Part shown: positions 10,136-19,328 of the stretch, piece after piece | Numbering within the stretch: position 1 is the first letter of the stretch | How the letters are laid out: each line of letters opens with the position of its first letter | Assembly (NCBI RefSeq): GCF_014252355.1 | Contig: NZ_CP059217.1 | Span: 413,273 to 477,272 of the forward strand | Reading direction: 5' to 3' | DNA from: Blattabacterium cuenoti | GTDB lineage: Bacteria > Bacteroidota > Bacteroidia > Flavobacteriales > Blattabacteriaceae | Length of the DNA stretch: 64,000 bases | Position numbers and translations under genes: made by a program | Notes under the pieces: generated by a model | Told to the model about the DNA's origin: nothing | The model's input: the letters and a program-made list of their open reading frames with translations, nothing else | Database searches by the model: none

Positions 10136-13100
10136 TTATTCCTCTAAATGAATATCTAATCCTAATCCTTTTAATTCATAACATAACACATTAAATGATT
10201 CCGGATTATTAGGATCTGGCATAGGATCTCCTTTTACTATAGCTTCATAAGTTTTTGCTCTACCTACAACATCATCTGATTTTACTGTTAACATTTCACG
10301 TAAAATATTAGATGCACCAAATGCTTCCAAGGCCCAAACTTCCATTTCTCCAAATCTTTGTCCTCCAAATTGAGATTTTCCACCTAAAGGTTGTTGAGTA
10401 ATAAGGGAATAAGGGCCTATTGATCGTGCATGCATTTTATCATCTACCATATGTCCTAATTTTAACATATATATAACACCAACTGTAGCAGGTTGATCAA
10501 AACGTTCTCCAGTTCCTCCATCAAATAAATAAGTAGTTCCAAATTTAGGAATATTTGCTTTATTTGTATATTCTGTAATATTATCGATAGTAGCCCCATC
10601 AAATATAGGAGTAGAAAACTTAACATTCAATTTATATCCTGCTAAACCTAAAACTGTTTCATAGATTTGTCCTATATTCATTCTAGAAGGAACACCTAAA
10701 GGATTTAATACTATATCTACTGGTGTGCCATCTTCTAAAAATGGCATATCTTCTTCACGTAAAATACGGGCAACTACACCTTTATTTCCATGTCTTCCAG
10801 CCATTTTATCTCCTATTTTTAATTTTCTTTTTTTTGCTATATAAACTTTAGCCATTTTAATAATTCCAGATGGTAGTTCATCTCCTACGGAGATAGAAAT
10901 TTTTTTATGTTGAAAAATATTATATGCATTTTTTATTGCAATTTCATAATTATGAAATATCTCAGAAATTAAATTATTAATTGTTATATCATTAGTCCAA
11001 TCATAATGATTAACTATTAAATAATCTTGTATGCTATTTAATAATTTCATCGTAAATATCGTTCCTGATTTGATAATTTCTTTATTATTTTCATAATAAT
11101 AAATTTTTTTAGATATTTTACCATTTAATATGGAAAATAATTTTTTTAATAATTTATTTTTTAATTCAATAAGTTCTTTATTATATTCTTTTTCTATTTT
11201 ATCTATTTTGATTTTATCCTGAATTCTAGATTTTTTATCCTTTATACTTCTAGTAAATAATTTAGTATCAATAACAACTCCAAATAAAGAAGGCTCTGCT
11301 CTTAAAGAAGCATCTTTTACATTTCCTGCTTTATCTCCAAAAATAGCTCTTAATAATTTTTCTTCAGGTGTAGGATCAGATTCTCCTTTAGGAGTAATTT
11401 TACCTATCAAAATATCTCCTGGGTTTACCTCTGCTCCAATTCTTATAATACCATTTTCATCTAAATTTTTTGTAGCTTCTTCACTAACATTAGGAATATC
11501 ATTTGTTAATTCTTCCATTCCTAATTTTGTATCCCTAACATCTAAAGAATATTCATCAATATGAATTGAAGTAAACCAATCTTCGCTAACTACTTTTTCA
11601 GAAATTAATACAGCATCTTCAAAATTATATCCATTACAAGGAATAAATGCTGCTCTTAAATTTCTACCTAAAGCTAATTCTCCATTTTCTGTAGCATATC
11701 CTTCACATAAAATTTGCCCTTTTTTAACTATCATTCCTTTTCTAACAATAGGTTTTAAATTAATACAAGTATTTTGATTTGTTTTTCTAAACTTAACTAA
11801 ATTATACGTTTTAATTTTGGAGTCAAAACTAACTAAATTTTCTATTTTAAGTCGTTTTTGAGAAATAATAATTTTTTTTGCATCTACATAATCTACATGT
11901 CCATCATATTTGGCATGAATTAAAATTCTTGAATCTTTAGCTACTTGTTTTTCTAAACCCGTTCCTACAATAGGAGTTTCTGGTTTTAATAATGGAACAG
12001 CTTGTCTCATCATATTAGATCCCATAAGTGCTCTATTAGCATCATCATGTTCTAAAAAAGGAATTAAAGAAGCAGATATAGAAGCAATTTGATTAGGTGT
12101 TAAATCGATATAATTCACTTCATTAGGAGTTACTATCGGAAAATCCCCATCTTTTCTAGCAATGATTCTATTAGATAAAAAATTTCCATATTGATCTATA
12201 GCATTTGCTTGAGCTATAATTTTTCCTTCTTCTTCTTCAGCACTAAAATATTGTATTGATTTCATATTGACTTTTCCATGATTTCCTAATCGATAAGGAG
12301 TTTCAACAAATCCCATTGGATTTATTTTTGCAAAAACAGCCAGAGAAGATATCAATCCAATATTTGGGCCTTCTGGAGTTTCTATTGGACATAATCTTCC
12401 ATAATGAGAATAATTAACATCTCTAACTTCAAATCCAGCTCTTTCTCTAGATAATCCACCAGGACCTAATGCTGATAATCTTCGTTTATGAGTAATTTCA
12501 GACAATGGATTAGTTTGATCCATAAATTGAGATAATTGGTTTGTCCCAAAAAAAGTATTAATTACAGAAGATAATGTTTTAGAATTAATCAAATCTACAG
12601 GCATAAACACTTCATTATCACGCACATTCATTCTTTCTCTAATTGTTCTAGCCATTCTAGATAATCCAATACTAAACTGTGTTAATAATTGTTCTCCTAC
12701 AGTTCGAACACGTCTATTAGATAAATGATCTATATCATCTACCTCTCTTTTTGAATTTGATAAAGCATTTAAATGTTCAACAATAGCAATAATATCTTCT
12801 TTAGTTAAAACTAAAGACGATTGATTAATATTTAATCCCAGACGTTTATTTAAACGATATCTGCCAACTGGTCCTAAACTATATCTAGTATCAGAAAAAA
12901 ATAATTTATCTATAACTCCTCTAGCCGTTTCTTCATCTGGCGGATCAGAATTTCTTAACTGTCTATAAATATATTCTACAGCTTCTTTTTCAGAATTAGT
13001 AGGATCTTTTTGTAAAGTATTATAAATAATAGAATAATCTTTATTTTTTCCATATTTTTTATGTACTAAAATAGTTTTTATATCATGTTCATAAATAATA

Positions 13101-13948
13101 TTTATTTGTTCTTTTTCTATAAGAATATCTCTTTCAATTAAAATTTCATTTTTTTCCAACGAAATTACTTCTCCAGTTTCTTCATCTACAAAATCTTCAT
13201 GCCAAATATTAAGCACTCTAGCAGCTAATACTTTACCTATTAAATTATTTATATTAATTTTTTCTATGATTATTTCTTCTGCTAAATTAAATATTTCTAA
13301 TATATCTTTATCTCTTTCATAACCAATAGATCTAAGCAAAGTAGTCATTGGTAATTTTTTCTTTCTATCAATATATGCATACATGACATTATTAATGTCT
13401 GTAGCAAATTCAATCCAAGAACCTTTAAATGGAATAATTCGAGCTGAATATAATTTAGTTCCATTAGAATGATGAGATTGACTAAAAAATACTCCAGGAG
13501 AACGATGAAGTTGAGAAACAATAACACGTTCAGACCCATTAAAAATAAATGAACCTGATGGTGTCATATATGGATATGTTCCAAGATAGACCTCTTGATA
13601 TACAGTTTCAAAATCTTCGTGTTCAGGATCTGTACAATATAATTTTAATTTTGCTCTTAAAGGAATACTATATGTTAATCCTCTTTCCAGACATTCTTCT
13701 ATTGAATATCTAGGAGAATCTATAGTATAACCTTTGAATTCTAAAACAAAAGAATTTCTAGCATCTGAAATTGGAAAAATTTCATTAAATGCTTTAAACA
13801 AACCTTCATTTTTTCTATTCTCTGGTTTTGTATCAATTTGAAAAAATTCTTTGAATGATTGTATTTGAATATCCAAAAAATCAGGATAATCTACATTTCT
13901 TTCGACTGAAGCAAAAGAAATTCTATCTGAATTTTTCTTTGTATTCAC
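10136..13948 (-). CDS. rpoB: RNA polymerase beta subunit
   Basis: Second catalytic subunit of RNA polymerase. Its 1270 residues include the rifampicin-binding region ([16 protein letters not shown], then LSALGPGGL), the [18 protein letters not shown] block, and the C-terminal [20 protein letters not shown] block that contacts beta'. A Lys/Asn-rich stretch in the middle (Lys-Ile-Glu-Lys repeats, residues roughly 905-1010) has drifted strongly, as is common in this variable region in AT-rich symbionts. The start is ATG, 52 bases downstream of rplL. Wild-type-like residues are seen in the rifampicin pocket, although I did not compare every position. Confidence 0.99.
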   Translation of the reverse strand: MNTKKNSDRISFASVERNVDYPDFLDIQIQSFKEFFQIDTKPENRKNEGLFKAFNEIFPISDARNSFVLEFKGYTIDSPRYSIEECLERGLTYSIPLRAKLKLYCTDPEHEDFETVYQEVYLGTYPYMTPSGSFIFNGSERVIVSQLHRSPGVFFSQSHHSNGTKLYSARIIPFKGSWIEFATDINNVMYAYIDRKKKLPMTTLLRSIGYERDKDILEIFNLAEEIIIEKININNLIGKVLAARVLNIWHEDFVDEETGEVISLEKNEILIERDILIEKEQINIIYEHDIKTILVHKKYGKNKDYSIIYNTLQKDPTNSEKEAVEYIYRQLRNSDPPDEETARGVIDKLFFSDTRYSLGPVGRYRLNKRLGLNINQSSLVLTKEDIIAIVEHLNALSNSKREVDDIDHLSNRRVRTVGEQLLTQFSIGLSRMARTIRERMNVRDNEVFMPVDLINSKTLSSVINTFFGTNQLSQFMDQTNPLSEITHKRRLSALGPGGLSRERAGFEVRDVNYSHYGRLCPIETPEGPNIGLISSLAVFAKINPMGFVETPYRLGNHGKVNMKSIQYFSAEEEEGKIIAQANAIDQYGNFLSNRIIARKDGDFPIVTPNEVNYIDLTPNQIASISASLIPFLEHDDANRALMGSNMMRQAVPLLKPETPIVGTGLEKQVAKDSRILIHAKYDGHVDYVDAKKIIISQKRLKIENLVSFDSKIKTYNLVKFRKTNQNTCINLKPIVRKGMIVKKGQILCEGYATENGELALGRNLRAAFIPCNGYNFEDAVLISEKVVSEDWFTSIHIDEYSLDVRDTKLGMEELTNDIPNVSEEATKNLDENGIIRIGAEVNPGDILIGKITPKGESDPTPEEKLLRAIFGDKAGNVKDASLRAEPSLFGVVIDTKLFTRSIKDKKSRIQDKIKIDKIEKEYNKELIELKNKLLKKLFSILNGKISKKIYYYENNKEIIKSGTIFTMKLLNSIQDYLIVNHYDWTNDITINNLISEIFHNYEIAIKNAYNIFQHKKISISVGDELPSGIIKMAKVYIAKKRKLKIGDKMAGRHGNKGVVARILREEDMPFLEDGTPVDIVLNPLGVPSRMNIGQIYETVLGLAGYKLNVKFSTPIFDGATIDNITEYTNKANIPKFGTTYLFDGGTGERFDQPATVGVIYMLKLGHMVDDKMHARSIGPYSLITQQPLGGKSQFGGQRFGEMEVWALEAFGASNILREMLTVKSDDVVGRAKTYEAIVKGDPMPDPNNPESFNVLCYELKGLGLDIHLEE

Positions 13949-14000
13949 CTGTATTAACAGTAATTTAAATTTCTAATAAAAATATTTTGCACATTTGAAT

Positions 14001-14393
14001 TTATCTTAATTCAATATTTGATCCTATATCTTCAAATTTTTTTTTGATTATTTCTGCTTCTTTTTTATCTACAGATTTTTTAATTATTTGTGGAATATTA
14101 TCTACTATTTCTTTAGATTCTTTTAATCCTTTACCAGTGATTTCTTTTACTAATTTTACTAAAGATAATTTAGAATTACCTAAAGATTTTAAAACTAAAT
14201 CAAAAACATTTTTTTCTTCTTGGTTAGTAGAAATATTATTTCCTATTTTGTCAGCATTTATAGTAGAAGCATTGTTTAATGATGAAGTAATAGTAGTAGG
14301 TTCAATGCCATAATCTGTTTTTAACAATTTTGCTAATTCATTAATTTCTTTTACAGTCAAATTAACTAATTGTTCTGCTAATTTTTTTATCAT
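14001..14393 (-). CDS. rplL: 50S ribosomal protein L7/L12
   Basis: Stalk protein of the large subunit that recruits translation GTPases. The N-terminal dimerisation segment KKLAEQLVNLTVKEINELA is followed by an Asn/Ser/Thr hinge and the C-terminal domain (LVKEITGKGLKESKEIVDNIP). I chose the ATG at 14391-14393, which gives 130 residues starting MIKKLAEQ, because family members begin close to this point. A TTG four codons further upstream (14405) keeps the frame and would add MNNK. The hinge is Asn/Ser-rich rather than Ala-rich, consistent with AT mutation pressure. Confidence 0.97.
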   Translation of the reverse strand: MIKKLAEQLVNLTVKEINELAKLLKTDYGIEPTTITSSLNNASTINADKIGNNISTNQEEKNVFDLVLKSLGNSKLSLVKLVKEITGKGLKESKEIVDNIPQIIKKSVDKKEAEIIKKKFEDIGSNIELR

Positions 14394-14427
14394 CTTATTA
14401 TTCAATTTATCTTTATCTTAATCTTAT

Positions 14428-14949
14428 TCAATTTGTCAGTTTTTTTAATGAATCAAAAATTTTAAATAATTGATCTTTACCTAAAGATAACAAAATCTGT
14501 TTTATTGGATATTGAATCGAATGAATAAGATCTAAAATTAAATCTTTTTTGGATTTTAAATTAATTAATATATCTAAATCTTTATTTCCAAAATAAAAAG
14601 ATTCCTCTATATATGCCCCTTTTAAAGAAGGTTTTTCTAAATTTTCATCAATATGAAATTTTTTTATAATTTTAGATGGTATATTTCCTGAATTAGAACA
14701 TAAAATAGATGTATTTCCTTTTAATAATGGAGACAATGGTAAAAATTTGTTATTTTTTTTAAAAGCTTGTTCTAAAAGAGTATTTTTAACTACTATCATT
14801 TTTACATTAATGGTGGTATAAAATTGTTTTCTTAAATTACAAATTTGATTAGAATTTAATCCTGATATATCCATTATATAAATGGAATTATTATTATGTA
14901 ATAATGAATATAAATTTAAAATATATTTTATTTTTTGTTCCTTTTTCAT
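14428..14949 (-). CDS. rplJ: 50S ribosomal protein L10
   Basis: Base of the L12 stalk. The 173-residue protein begins MKKEQK and contains the L10 pattern around VKNTLLEQAFKK and LLKGNTSILC, with the C-terminal helix that anchors L12 dimers (LLSLGKDQLFKIFDSLKKL). It lies between rplA and rplL in the canonical order, with gaps of 5 and 22-34 bases. The sequence is diverged but full length. Autoregulation by L10-L12 binding to the leader is known in E. coli; I see no leader structure here that would support it. Confidence 0.96.
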   Translation of the reverse strand: MKKEQKIKYILNLYSLLHNNNSIYIMDISGLNSNQICNLRKQFYTTINVKMIVVKNTLLEQAFKKNNKFLPLSPLLKGNTSILCSNSGNIPSKIIKKFHIDENLEKPSLKGAYIEESFYFGNKDLDILINLKSKKDLILDLIHSIQYPIKQILLSLGKDQLFKIFDSLKKLTN

Positions 14950-14954
14950 TATTT

Positions 14955-15656
14955 TTATTTAAATGCTAAACTTTTTAAAGTTATTAAAATACTATTACTC
15001 ATAGTAGATGATATATATATTTTATGAATTCCATCAAATGCACTTAGACTCTCTTTACTATTATAAATTATTTGTTTAAATAGTGCATTGGCATTATCTA
15101 ATAAATAATTGGAAGAAAAAGAAATTTTTCCAATAGAAGAATGTATAATTCCATAATGATCCGATTTAAATGATCTTTTTCCAGATTTAATTTCTTGTAT
15201 AGCTTTACATGGATCATTAGTTACAGTCTCTAATTTAGGATTTGGCATTAAACCTTTTGGGCCTAATATTTTTCCTATATCTAATAATTTATGCATAATA
15301 GATGGAATAGCTATAATAATATCTACATTGGTCCAACCAGATTTAAGTTTATTAATATAATCTAATCCAACATAATCTGCACCAGATTCTTTAACTTTTA
15401 GTTCTTGTTCTTTAGGAACTAATGCTAAAATCCTAATATGTTTTCCTAATCCATGTGGAAATTTAATAATACCTTTTAAAATTTGATTTTTATAACGTTT
15501 ATTGATCTTTAAACGAATAGCAAGATCTATAGAAGAATCAAATTTAACAAAAGTAATTTTTTTAATCATAGATATTCCTTCTTCTAAAGAATATTCTTTT
15601 TTTTCTATTTTATTTAAAAATTTTTTTTTATTTTTTGTTAATTTTTTTTTTGTCAT
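14955..15656 (-). CDS. rplA: 50S ribosomal protein L1
   Basis: Forms the L1 stalk at the E site. It has 233 residues. The signature region ADYVGLDYINKLKSGW followed by GPKGLMPNPKLETVT, then the KSGKRSFKSDHYGIIHSSIGK segment, is typical of L1. The N-terminus is Lys-rich (MTKKKLTKNKKKF). It starts with ATG 12 bases after rplK and is followed closely by rplJ, so it is part of the same transcript. No lesion is seen. Confidence 0.97.
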   Translation of the reverse strand: MTKKKLTKNKKKFLNKIEKKEYSLEEGISMIKKITFVKFDSSIDLAIRLKINKRYKNQILKGIIKFPHGLGKHIRILALVPKEQELKVKESGADYVGLDYINKLKSGWTNVDIIIAIPSIMHKLLDIGKILGPKGLMPNPKLETVTNDPCKAIQEIKSGKRSFKSDHYGIIHSSIGKISFSSNYLLDNANALFKQIIYNSKESLSAFDGIHKIYISSTMSNSILITLKSLAFK

Positions 15657-15668
15657 TATTATTTTTAT

Positions 15669-16100
15669 TCACATAATATCAATACCCATAGATTTTGCAG
15701 TTCCAATAATCATAGAAATAGCAGATTTAATAGAATAACAATTCATATCTTTTATTTTATTATTAGCAATAATTTTAATTTTATCCATACTTATTGTCCC
15801 TATTTTATCACGATTTGATTCTTTTGATCCTTTTTTTTTATCTATTAAATTAAGTAATTGAATAGATACTGGAGGTTGTTTAATTATAAAAGAAAAAGAT
15901 TTATCTTGATAAAGACTAATAATAACTGGGCATAATTCACCTTTCCATTCTTTAGTTTTATTATTATATTGTTTACAAAATTCCATAATATTTACTCCTG
16001 AACTACCTAAAATAGGACCAATAGGAGGTGATGGATTAGCTTGACCTCCGTATATTTTTTGAATTTTTATTTTTTTTATCAAATGTTTATGATTTATCAT
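15669..16100 (-). CDS. rplK: 50S ribosomal protein L11
   Basis: Part of the GTPase-associated centre with L10/L12. Its 143 residues contain the N-terminal GGQANPSPPIGPILGSSGVN pattern, which is the L11 hallmark, and the C-terminal RNA-binding domain with GTAKSMGIDI at the very end. Its ATG overlaps the nusG stop by 4 bases (ATGA type), which suggests translational coupling. Full length. Confidence 0.97.
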   Translation of the reverse strand: MINHKHLIKKIKIQKIYGGQANPSPPIGPILGSSGVNIMEFCKQYNNKTKEWKGELCPVIISLYQDKSFSFIIKQPPVSIQLLNLIDKKKGSKESNRDKIGTISMDKIKIIANNKIKDMNCYSIKSAISMIIGTAKSMGIDIM

Positions 16101-16663
16101 AAAATTTTTTCTATTTGTGTAAAATTTAATTCTAATGGAGTTTTTCTACCAAAAATAAGAACAGATAATTCTAATTTTCTTTTTTCTTGATTTATTTTTT
16201 CAATAGTTCCATTAAATCCATTAAAAGGCCCATCTATTACTTTAATAGTTTCTCCAACTAAAAAAGGTAAATTAATATTTACATAATGTTGAGATAACTT
16301 GTCCATATTTTCATTGCCTCCTAACCCTAACATTTTATCAACTTCTTCTTTTCTCATAGGAACGGCATCCCCTCCTTTTTTATCACTTAAAAAATTAATT
16401 ACTCCAGGGACATTTTTGATAGCATGAACAGCTTTTAATTCAAGAAATGCTTCTATCATAACATATCCTGGATAATGAACTTTTTCTCTATGAATTTTTT
16501 TTCCTTTTCTCATATGAATCACTTTTTCAATAGGCACTAATACTTTTCCTATGTGTTCTTGAAATCCATTATTTTTTATTTCATGTTCTATATATGATTT
16601 AACTTTATTTTCTTGTCCACTAATAGTTTTTAAAACATACCATTTTCTTTTTAAATTTCCCAT
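16097..16663 (-). CDS. nusG: Transcription termination/antitermination factor
   Basis: Binds RNA polymerase and increases processivity; it also couples transcription to translation. It has 188 residues. The NGN domain starts KRKWYVLKTISGQENKVKSY and contains HYPGYVMIE and the HAIKNVPGVINFL segment. The C-terminal KOW domain is visible as VIDGPFNGFNGTIEKIN. It lies between secE (19 bases upstream) and rplK (4-base overlap). Length and motifs are normal. Confidence 0.97.
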   Translation of the reverse strand: MGNLKRKWYVLKTISGQENKVKSYIEHEIKNNGFQEHIGKVLVPIEKVIHMRKGKKIHREKVHYPGYVMIEAFLELKAVHAIKNVPGVINFLSDKKGGDAVPMRKEEVDKMLGLGGNENMDKLSQHYVNINLPFLVGETIKVIDGPFNGFNGTIEKINQEKRKLELSVLIFGRKTPLELNFTQIEKIL

Positions 16664-16682
16664 GTTAATTTTTTTTTTAATT

Positions 16683-16868
16683 TTAAAAAGAAAAAATTTT
16701 TTTTATAAAAAAAATGAAAATTTGATCTACTCCATATAAAAATATGGAGAATAATATTGACATAAAAAATACTACAAAGGTAGTTTGTTTTAAAGTTTTC
16801 CAATCAGTCCATGTTATATGATGAAATAATTCATTATATATTTCTATAAAATAAGAAGTTTTTTTCAC
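16683..16868 (-). CDS. secE: Preprotein translocase subunit SecE
   Basis: Small membrane subunit of the SecYEG channel. The family pattern is an amphipathic helix (SYFIEIYNELFHHITWTDW) followed by one transmembrane segment (about FVVFFMSILFSIFLYGV). No ATG exists near the start. A GTG at 16866-16868 gives 61 residues beginning VKKTSYFI, the usual length of the family, and is my choice. A GTG nine codons upstream (16893-16895) gives 70 residues, but that codon is made of the last three bases of the tRNA-Trp gene. Which one is used decides whether secE overlaps the tRNA. It precedes nusG as in most bacteria. Confidence 0.9.
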   Translation of the reverse strand: MKKTSYFIEIYNELFHHITWTDWKTLKQTTFVVFFMSILFSIFLYGVDQIFIFFIKKIFSF

Positions 16869-16892
16869 AAAAAAATAATATTTATTTTTTTG

Positions 16893-16966
16893 CACGGATG
16901 GTAAGAATCGAACTTACGACCTTCGGTTTTGGAGACCGATGCTCTACCTATCTAAGCTACATCCGT
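16893..16966 (-). tRNA. tRNA-Trp (anticodon CCA)
   Basis: A minus-strand cloverleaf with acceptor stem ACGGATG/CATCCGT, D arm TAGCTTAG...GGTAGAG, anticodon stem TCGGT/ACCGA with loop CTCCAAA, and T arm GTAAG/CTTAC around TTCGATT. The discriminator is G, as expected for tRNA-Trp. CCA is not encoded. It lies between tuf and secE, its classical position in many bacteria. Confidence 0.95.
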
Positions 16967-16992
16967 GTAAATGTTTATTTATATTTAATTTA

Positions 16993-18180
16993 CTAATTAA
17001 TAATTGATACAACTTGTCCTGCTCCAACTGTTTTTCCTCCTTCTCTAATAGCAAAACGTAAATTTTTACTTAACGCAATTGGTTGATTTAAAGTAACTTC
17101 CATTGATATATTATCTCCTGGCATTACCATTTCCACTCCATCTGCTAACTGAATTTCACCAGTAACATCTGTAGTACGTAAATAAAATTGTGGTCTATAT
17201 TTATTATGAAATGATGTATGTCTTCCACCTTCTTCTTTTGTTAAAATATATACTTTTGCTTTAAATTTTTTATAAGGATTAACTGTCCCAGGCGATGAAA
17301 TTACCATTCCACGTCTAATATCTTTTTTTTCTATACCACGTAATAATAATCCCACATTATCTCCAGCTTGTCCATTATCTAAAATTTTTCTAAACATTTC
17401 TACTCCAGTTACTGTAGATGTTAATTTTTTTTCTCCAAGCCCAATAATTTCTACTATATCTCCAGTATTAATTATTCCACTTTCTATTCTACCAGTAGCA
17501 ACTGTACCTCTTCCTGTAATTGTAAATACATCTTCTACAGGCATTAAAAATGATTTATCTATTTCACGAATAGGATTTGGAATATATTCATCTAATACAT
17601 TCATCAAATCTTTTATTTTTTCAATCCATTTTTTATCTCCATTTAATGCACCAAGTGCAGATCCTTGTACAATAGGAATATTTTCTCCATCGTATTCATA
17701 CTTGGATAATAATTCTCTGATTTCCATTTCTACTAGTTCTAATAATTCAGGATCTTCTACTTGATCTACTTTATTTATAAAAACAACAATTTTAGGGACT
17801 CCTACTTGACGTGCTAATAAAATATGTTCTCTAGTTTGTGGCATCGGACCATCTGTCGCTGCAACAACTAAAATAGCTCCATCCATTTGAGCTGCCCCTG
17901 TGATCATATTTTTAATATAATCTGCATGTCCAGGACAATCAACATGTGCATAATGACGTTTAATAGTTTCATATTCTACATGAGAAGTATTTATAGTAAT
18001 TCCTCTTTCTTTTTCTTCAGGTGCATTATCAATTGCATCAAAACTCTTTTCTTCAGCTAATCCAATTTCTGATAAAACTTTGGTTATAGCAGCTGTTAAC
18101 GTAGTTTTTCCATGATCTACATGACCAGTAGTTCCTATATTTAAATGTGGTTTATCTCTTTTAAATTTTTTTTTTACCAT
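16993..18180 (-). CDS. tuf: Elongation factor Tu
   Basis: GTPase that delivers aminoacyl-tRNA to the ribosome. The G1 loop GHVDHGKT is at residues 19-26, followed by [12 protein letters not shown] and [16 protein letters not shown] (G4), and the C-terminal domain ends [14 protein letters not shown] chose the ATG at 18178-18180, giving 395 residues with the standard [20 protein letters not shown] start; an upstream TTG adds only two residues. Only one copy is seen here. It lies between a tRNA-Thr and tRNA-Trp, and the downstream secE/nusG/rpl genes may share its transcript. Confidence 0.98.
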   Translation of the reverse strand: MVKKKFKRDKPHLNIGTTGHVDHGKTTLTAAITKVLSEIGLAEEKSFDAIDNAPEEKERGITINTSHVEYETIKRHYAHVDCPGHADYIKNMITGAAQMDGAILVVAATDGPMPQTREHILLARQVGVPKIVVFINKVDQVEDPELLELVEMEIRELLSKYEYDGENIPIVQGSALGALNGDKKWIEKIKDLMNVLDEYIPNPIREIDKSFLMPVEDVFTITGRGTVATGRIESGIINTGDIVEIIGLGEKKLTSTVTGVEMFRKILDNGQAGDNVGLLLRGIEKKDIRRGMVISSPGTVNPYKKFKAKVYILTKEEGGRHTSFHNKYRPQFYLRTTDVTGEIQLADGVEMVMPGDNISMEVTLNQPIALSKNLRFAIREGGKTVGAGQVVSIIN

Positions 18181-18200
18181 GATCAATTAATTAAAAAACA

Positions 18201-18272
18201 AGCCAATGGCGGGATTTGAACCCGTGACCTCTTCCTTACCAAGGAAGTGCTCTTCCACTGAGCTACATTGGC
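18201..18272 (-). tRNA. tRNA-Thr (anticodon GGT)
   Basis: Acceptor stem GCCAATG/CATTGGC, D arm TAGCTCAG, anticodon stem CTTCC/GGAAG with loop TTGGTAA, and T arm ACGGGTTCAAATCCCG. The anticodon GGT reads ACC and ACU. The discriminator reads T on the tRNA strand. It is the last of four tandem tRNAs directly upstream of tuf. Confidence 0.94.
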
Positions 18273-18287
18273 CATAATAAAATCAAG

Positions 18288-18361
18288 AGCGGAAGACGGG
18301 ATTCGAACCCGCGACTTTCAACTTGGAAGGCTGATGCTCTTGCCAACTGAGCTACTTCCGC
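18288..18361 (-). tRNA. tRNA-Gly (anticodon TCC)
   Basis: Acceptor stem GCGGAAG/CTTCCGC, D arm TAGCTCAGTTGGCAAGAGC, anticodon stem TCAGC/GTTGA with loop CTTCCAA, and T arm GCGGGTTCGAATCCCGT. The anticodon TCC reads GGA and GGG. A second tRNA-Gly with anticodon GCC follows mutS at 25.5 kb. Confidence 0.95.
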
Positions 18362-18374
18362 ATTTTTTAACAAA

Positions 18375-18458
18375 TGGGGAGAGCAGGATTCGAACCTGCG
18401 AAGGCAATGCCAACAGATTTACAGTCTGTCCTCGTTAACCAAACTTGAGTATCTCCCC
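18375..18458 (-). tRNA. tRNA-Tyr (anticodon GTA)
   Basis: A class II tRNA with a long variable arm. Acceptor stem GGGGAGA/TCTCCCC, D arm starting TACTCAAG, anticodon stem CAGAC with loop TGTAAAT, a variable arm around TTGGCATTGCC, and T arm GCAGGTTCGAATCCTGC. The discriminator is A. Anticodon GTA plus the long arm identifies Tyr. Confidence 0.95.
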
Positions 18459-18500
18459 TACATACACTACAGCATATTTACTATTTAGTCTTTTTTAAAA

Positions 18501-18574
18501 AGCCGGTAGAGGGATTCGAACCCACGCCCCCGAGATTACAAATCACGTGCTCTGACCAACTGAGCTACACCGGC
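18501..18574 (-). tRNA. tRNA-Thr (anticodon TGT)
   Basis: Acceptor stem GCCGGTG/TACCGGC (one G-U pair), D arm TAGCTCAGTTGGTCAGAGC, anticodon stem CGTGA/TCTCG with loop TTTGTAA, and T arm GTGGGTTCGAATCCC. The anticodon TGT reads ACA and ACG. It is the first tRNA of the Thr-Tyr-Gly-Thr-tuf series in the direction of transcription. Confidence 0.95.
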
Positions 18575-18656
18575 TTGTTTAATGGATTACTAATAAAAAA
18601 TCATGTAATCACAAATCTATAGAGATTTTTATAAATCTCAAAAAAATAATAATTTT
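18575..18656. other. Spacer with three alternating complementary segments
   Basis: An 82-base AT-rich gap between the end of lspA and tRNA-Thr. Segments AAATCT (18613-18618), AGATTT (18623-18628) and AAATCT (18633-18638) are arranged so that the middle one can pair with either neighbour. The pairing with the right-hand partner extends to 7 bp (GAGATTT/AAATCTC, 18622-18639). No U-run follows on the minus strand, so it is not a canonical intrinsic terminator for lspA. It may be the lspA 3' UTR, the tRNA promoter region, or chance in AT-rich DNA. Confidence 0.35.
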
Positions 18657-19325
18657 TTAAAAAAACTTTATTTTTTTAATTTTATTTTTGAAAAAAAATA
18701 ATAAAATTATTCCTAATGTTATTAATATATCAGCAAAATTAAAAATAAATTGAAAAAATTTTATTTTATATCCTCCAATAATAGGAATATTATAAGGTAT
18801 ATATGTATCAATTATAGGTAAATAAAACATATCTACTACACAACCATTCATGAATGAAGCATATCCTCCTTTTTGATTGAAACAAATAAAATTATTAAAA
18901 TTAGAAATTTCTGAATATGAAACCCATTTGTGAATTGTGTGATTATAAATAGTTCCAGTATTAAATAATAGTCCATATAAAGCACTATCAAAAAAATTTC
19001 CAATAGAACCTGAACATATTAAAACTAAAGGAAAAATTAAATAATTTGAATATTTATTATATTTATATTTTTTATAAAATATTATAATAAAAGATAAAAT
19101 TATTATAATAAATATTAAACGAAGTATACTTAAATATAATTTTCCACTATATCCAGGTAAAAGATAATATCCATAAGCCATTCCAGGATTTTCTACAAAA
19201 AAAATCCAAAAAAAAGAAAAAATATAAATACCAGAGCCAGGAATGAAATGAGTTTTAACATAAATTTTTATAAATTGATCTATTAAAATAGATAAAATAC
19301 TAATACTACAAAGAATCTTTTTCAC
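18657..19325 (-). CDS. lspA: Lipoprotein signal peptidase (signal peptidase II)
   Basis: Membrane aspartyl protease that removes the signal peptide of lipid-modified prolipoproteins. It has 222 residues with transmembrane segments near residues 3-20, 62-85, 95-112 and 190-215. The signatures are FFVENPGMAYG, GSIGNFFDSALYG (first catalytic Asp region), VVDMFYLP, and FNFADILITLG (second Asp). A long loop between these is typical of Bacteroidetes LspA. The start is GTG, 3 bases after ileS. At least one substrate candidate, the small lipoprotein at 27.3 kb, lies in this window. Confidence 0.93.
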   Translation of the reverse strand: MKKILCSISILSILIDQFIKIYVKTHFIPGSGIYIFSFFWIFFVENPGMAYGYYLLPGYSGKLYLSILRLIFIIIILSFIIIFYKKYKYNKYSNYLIFPLVLICSGSIGNFFDSALYGLLFNTGTIYNHTIHKWVSYSEISNFNNFICFNQKGGYASFMNGCVVDMFYLPIIDTYIPYNIPIIGGYKIKFFQFIFNFADILITLGIILLFFFKNKIKKIKFF

Positions 19326-19328
19326 AAT

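Noticed and set aside
14044-14313. Plus-strand 89-aa frame inside rplL
   Set aside because: Antisense shadow of a certain ribosomal protein gene.
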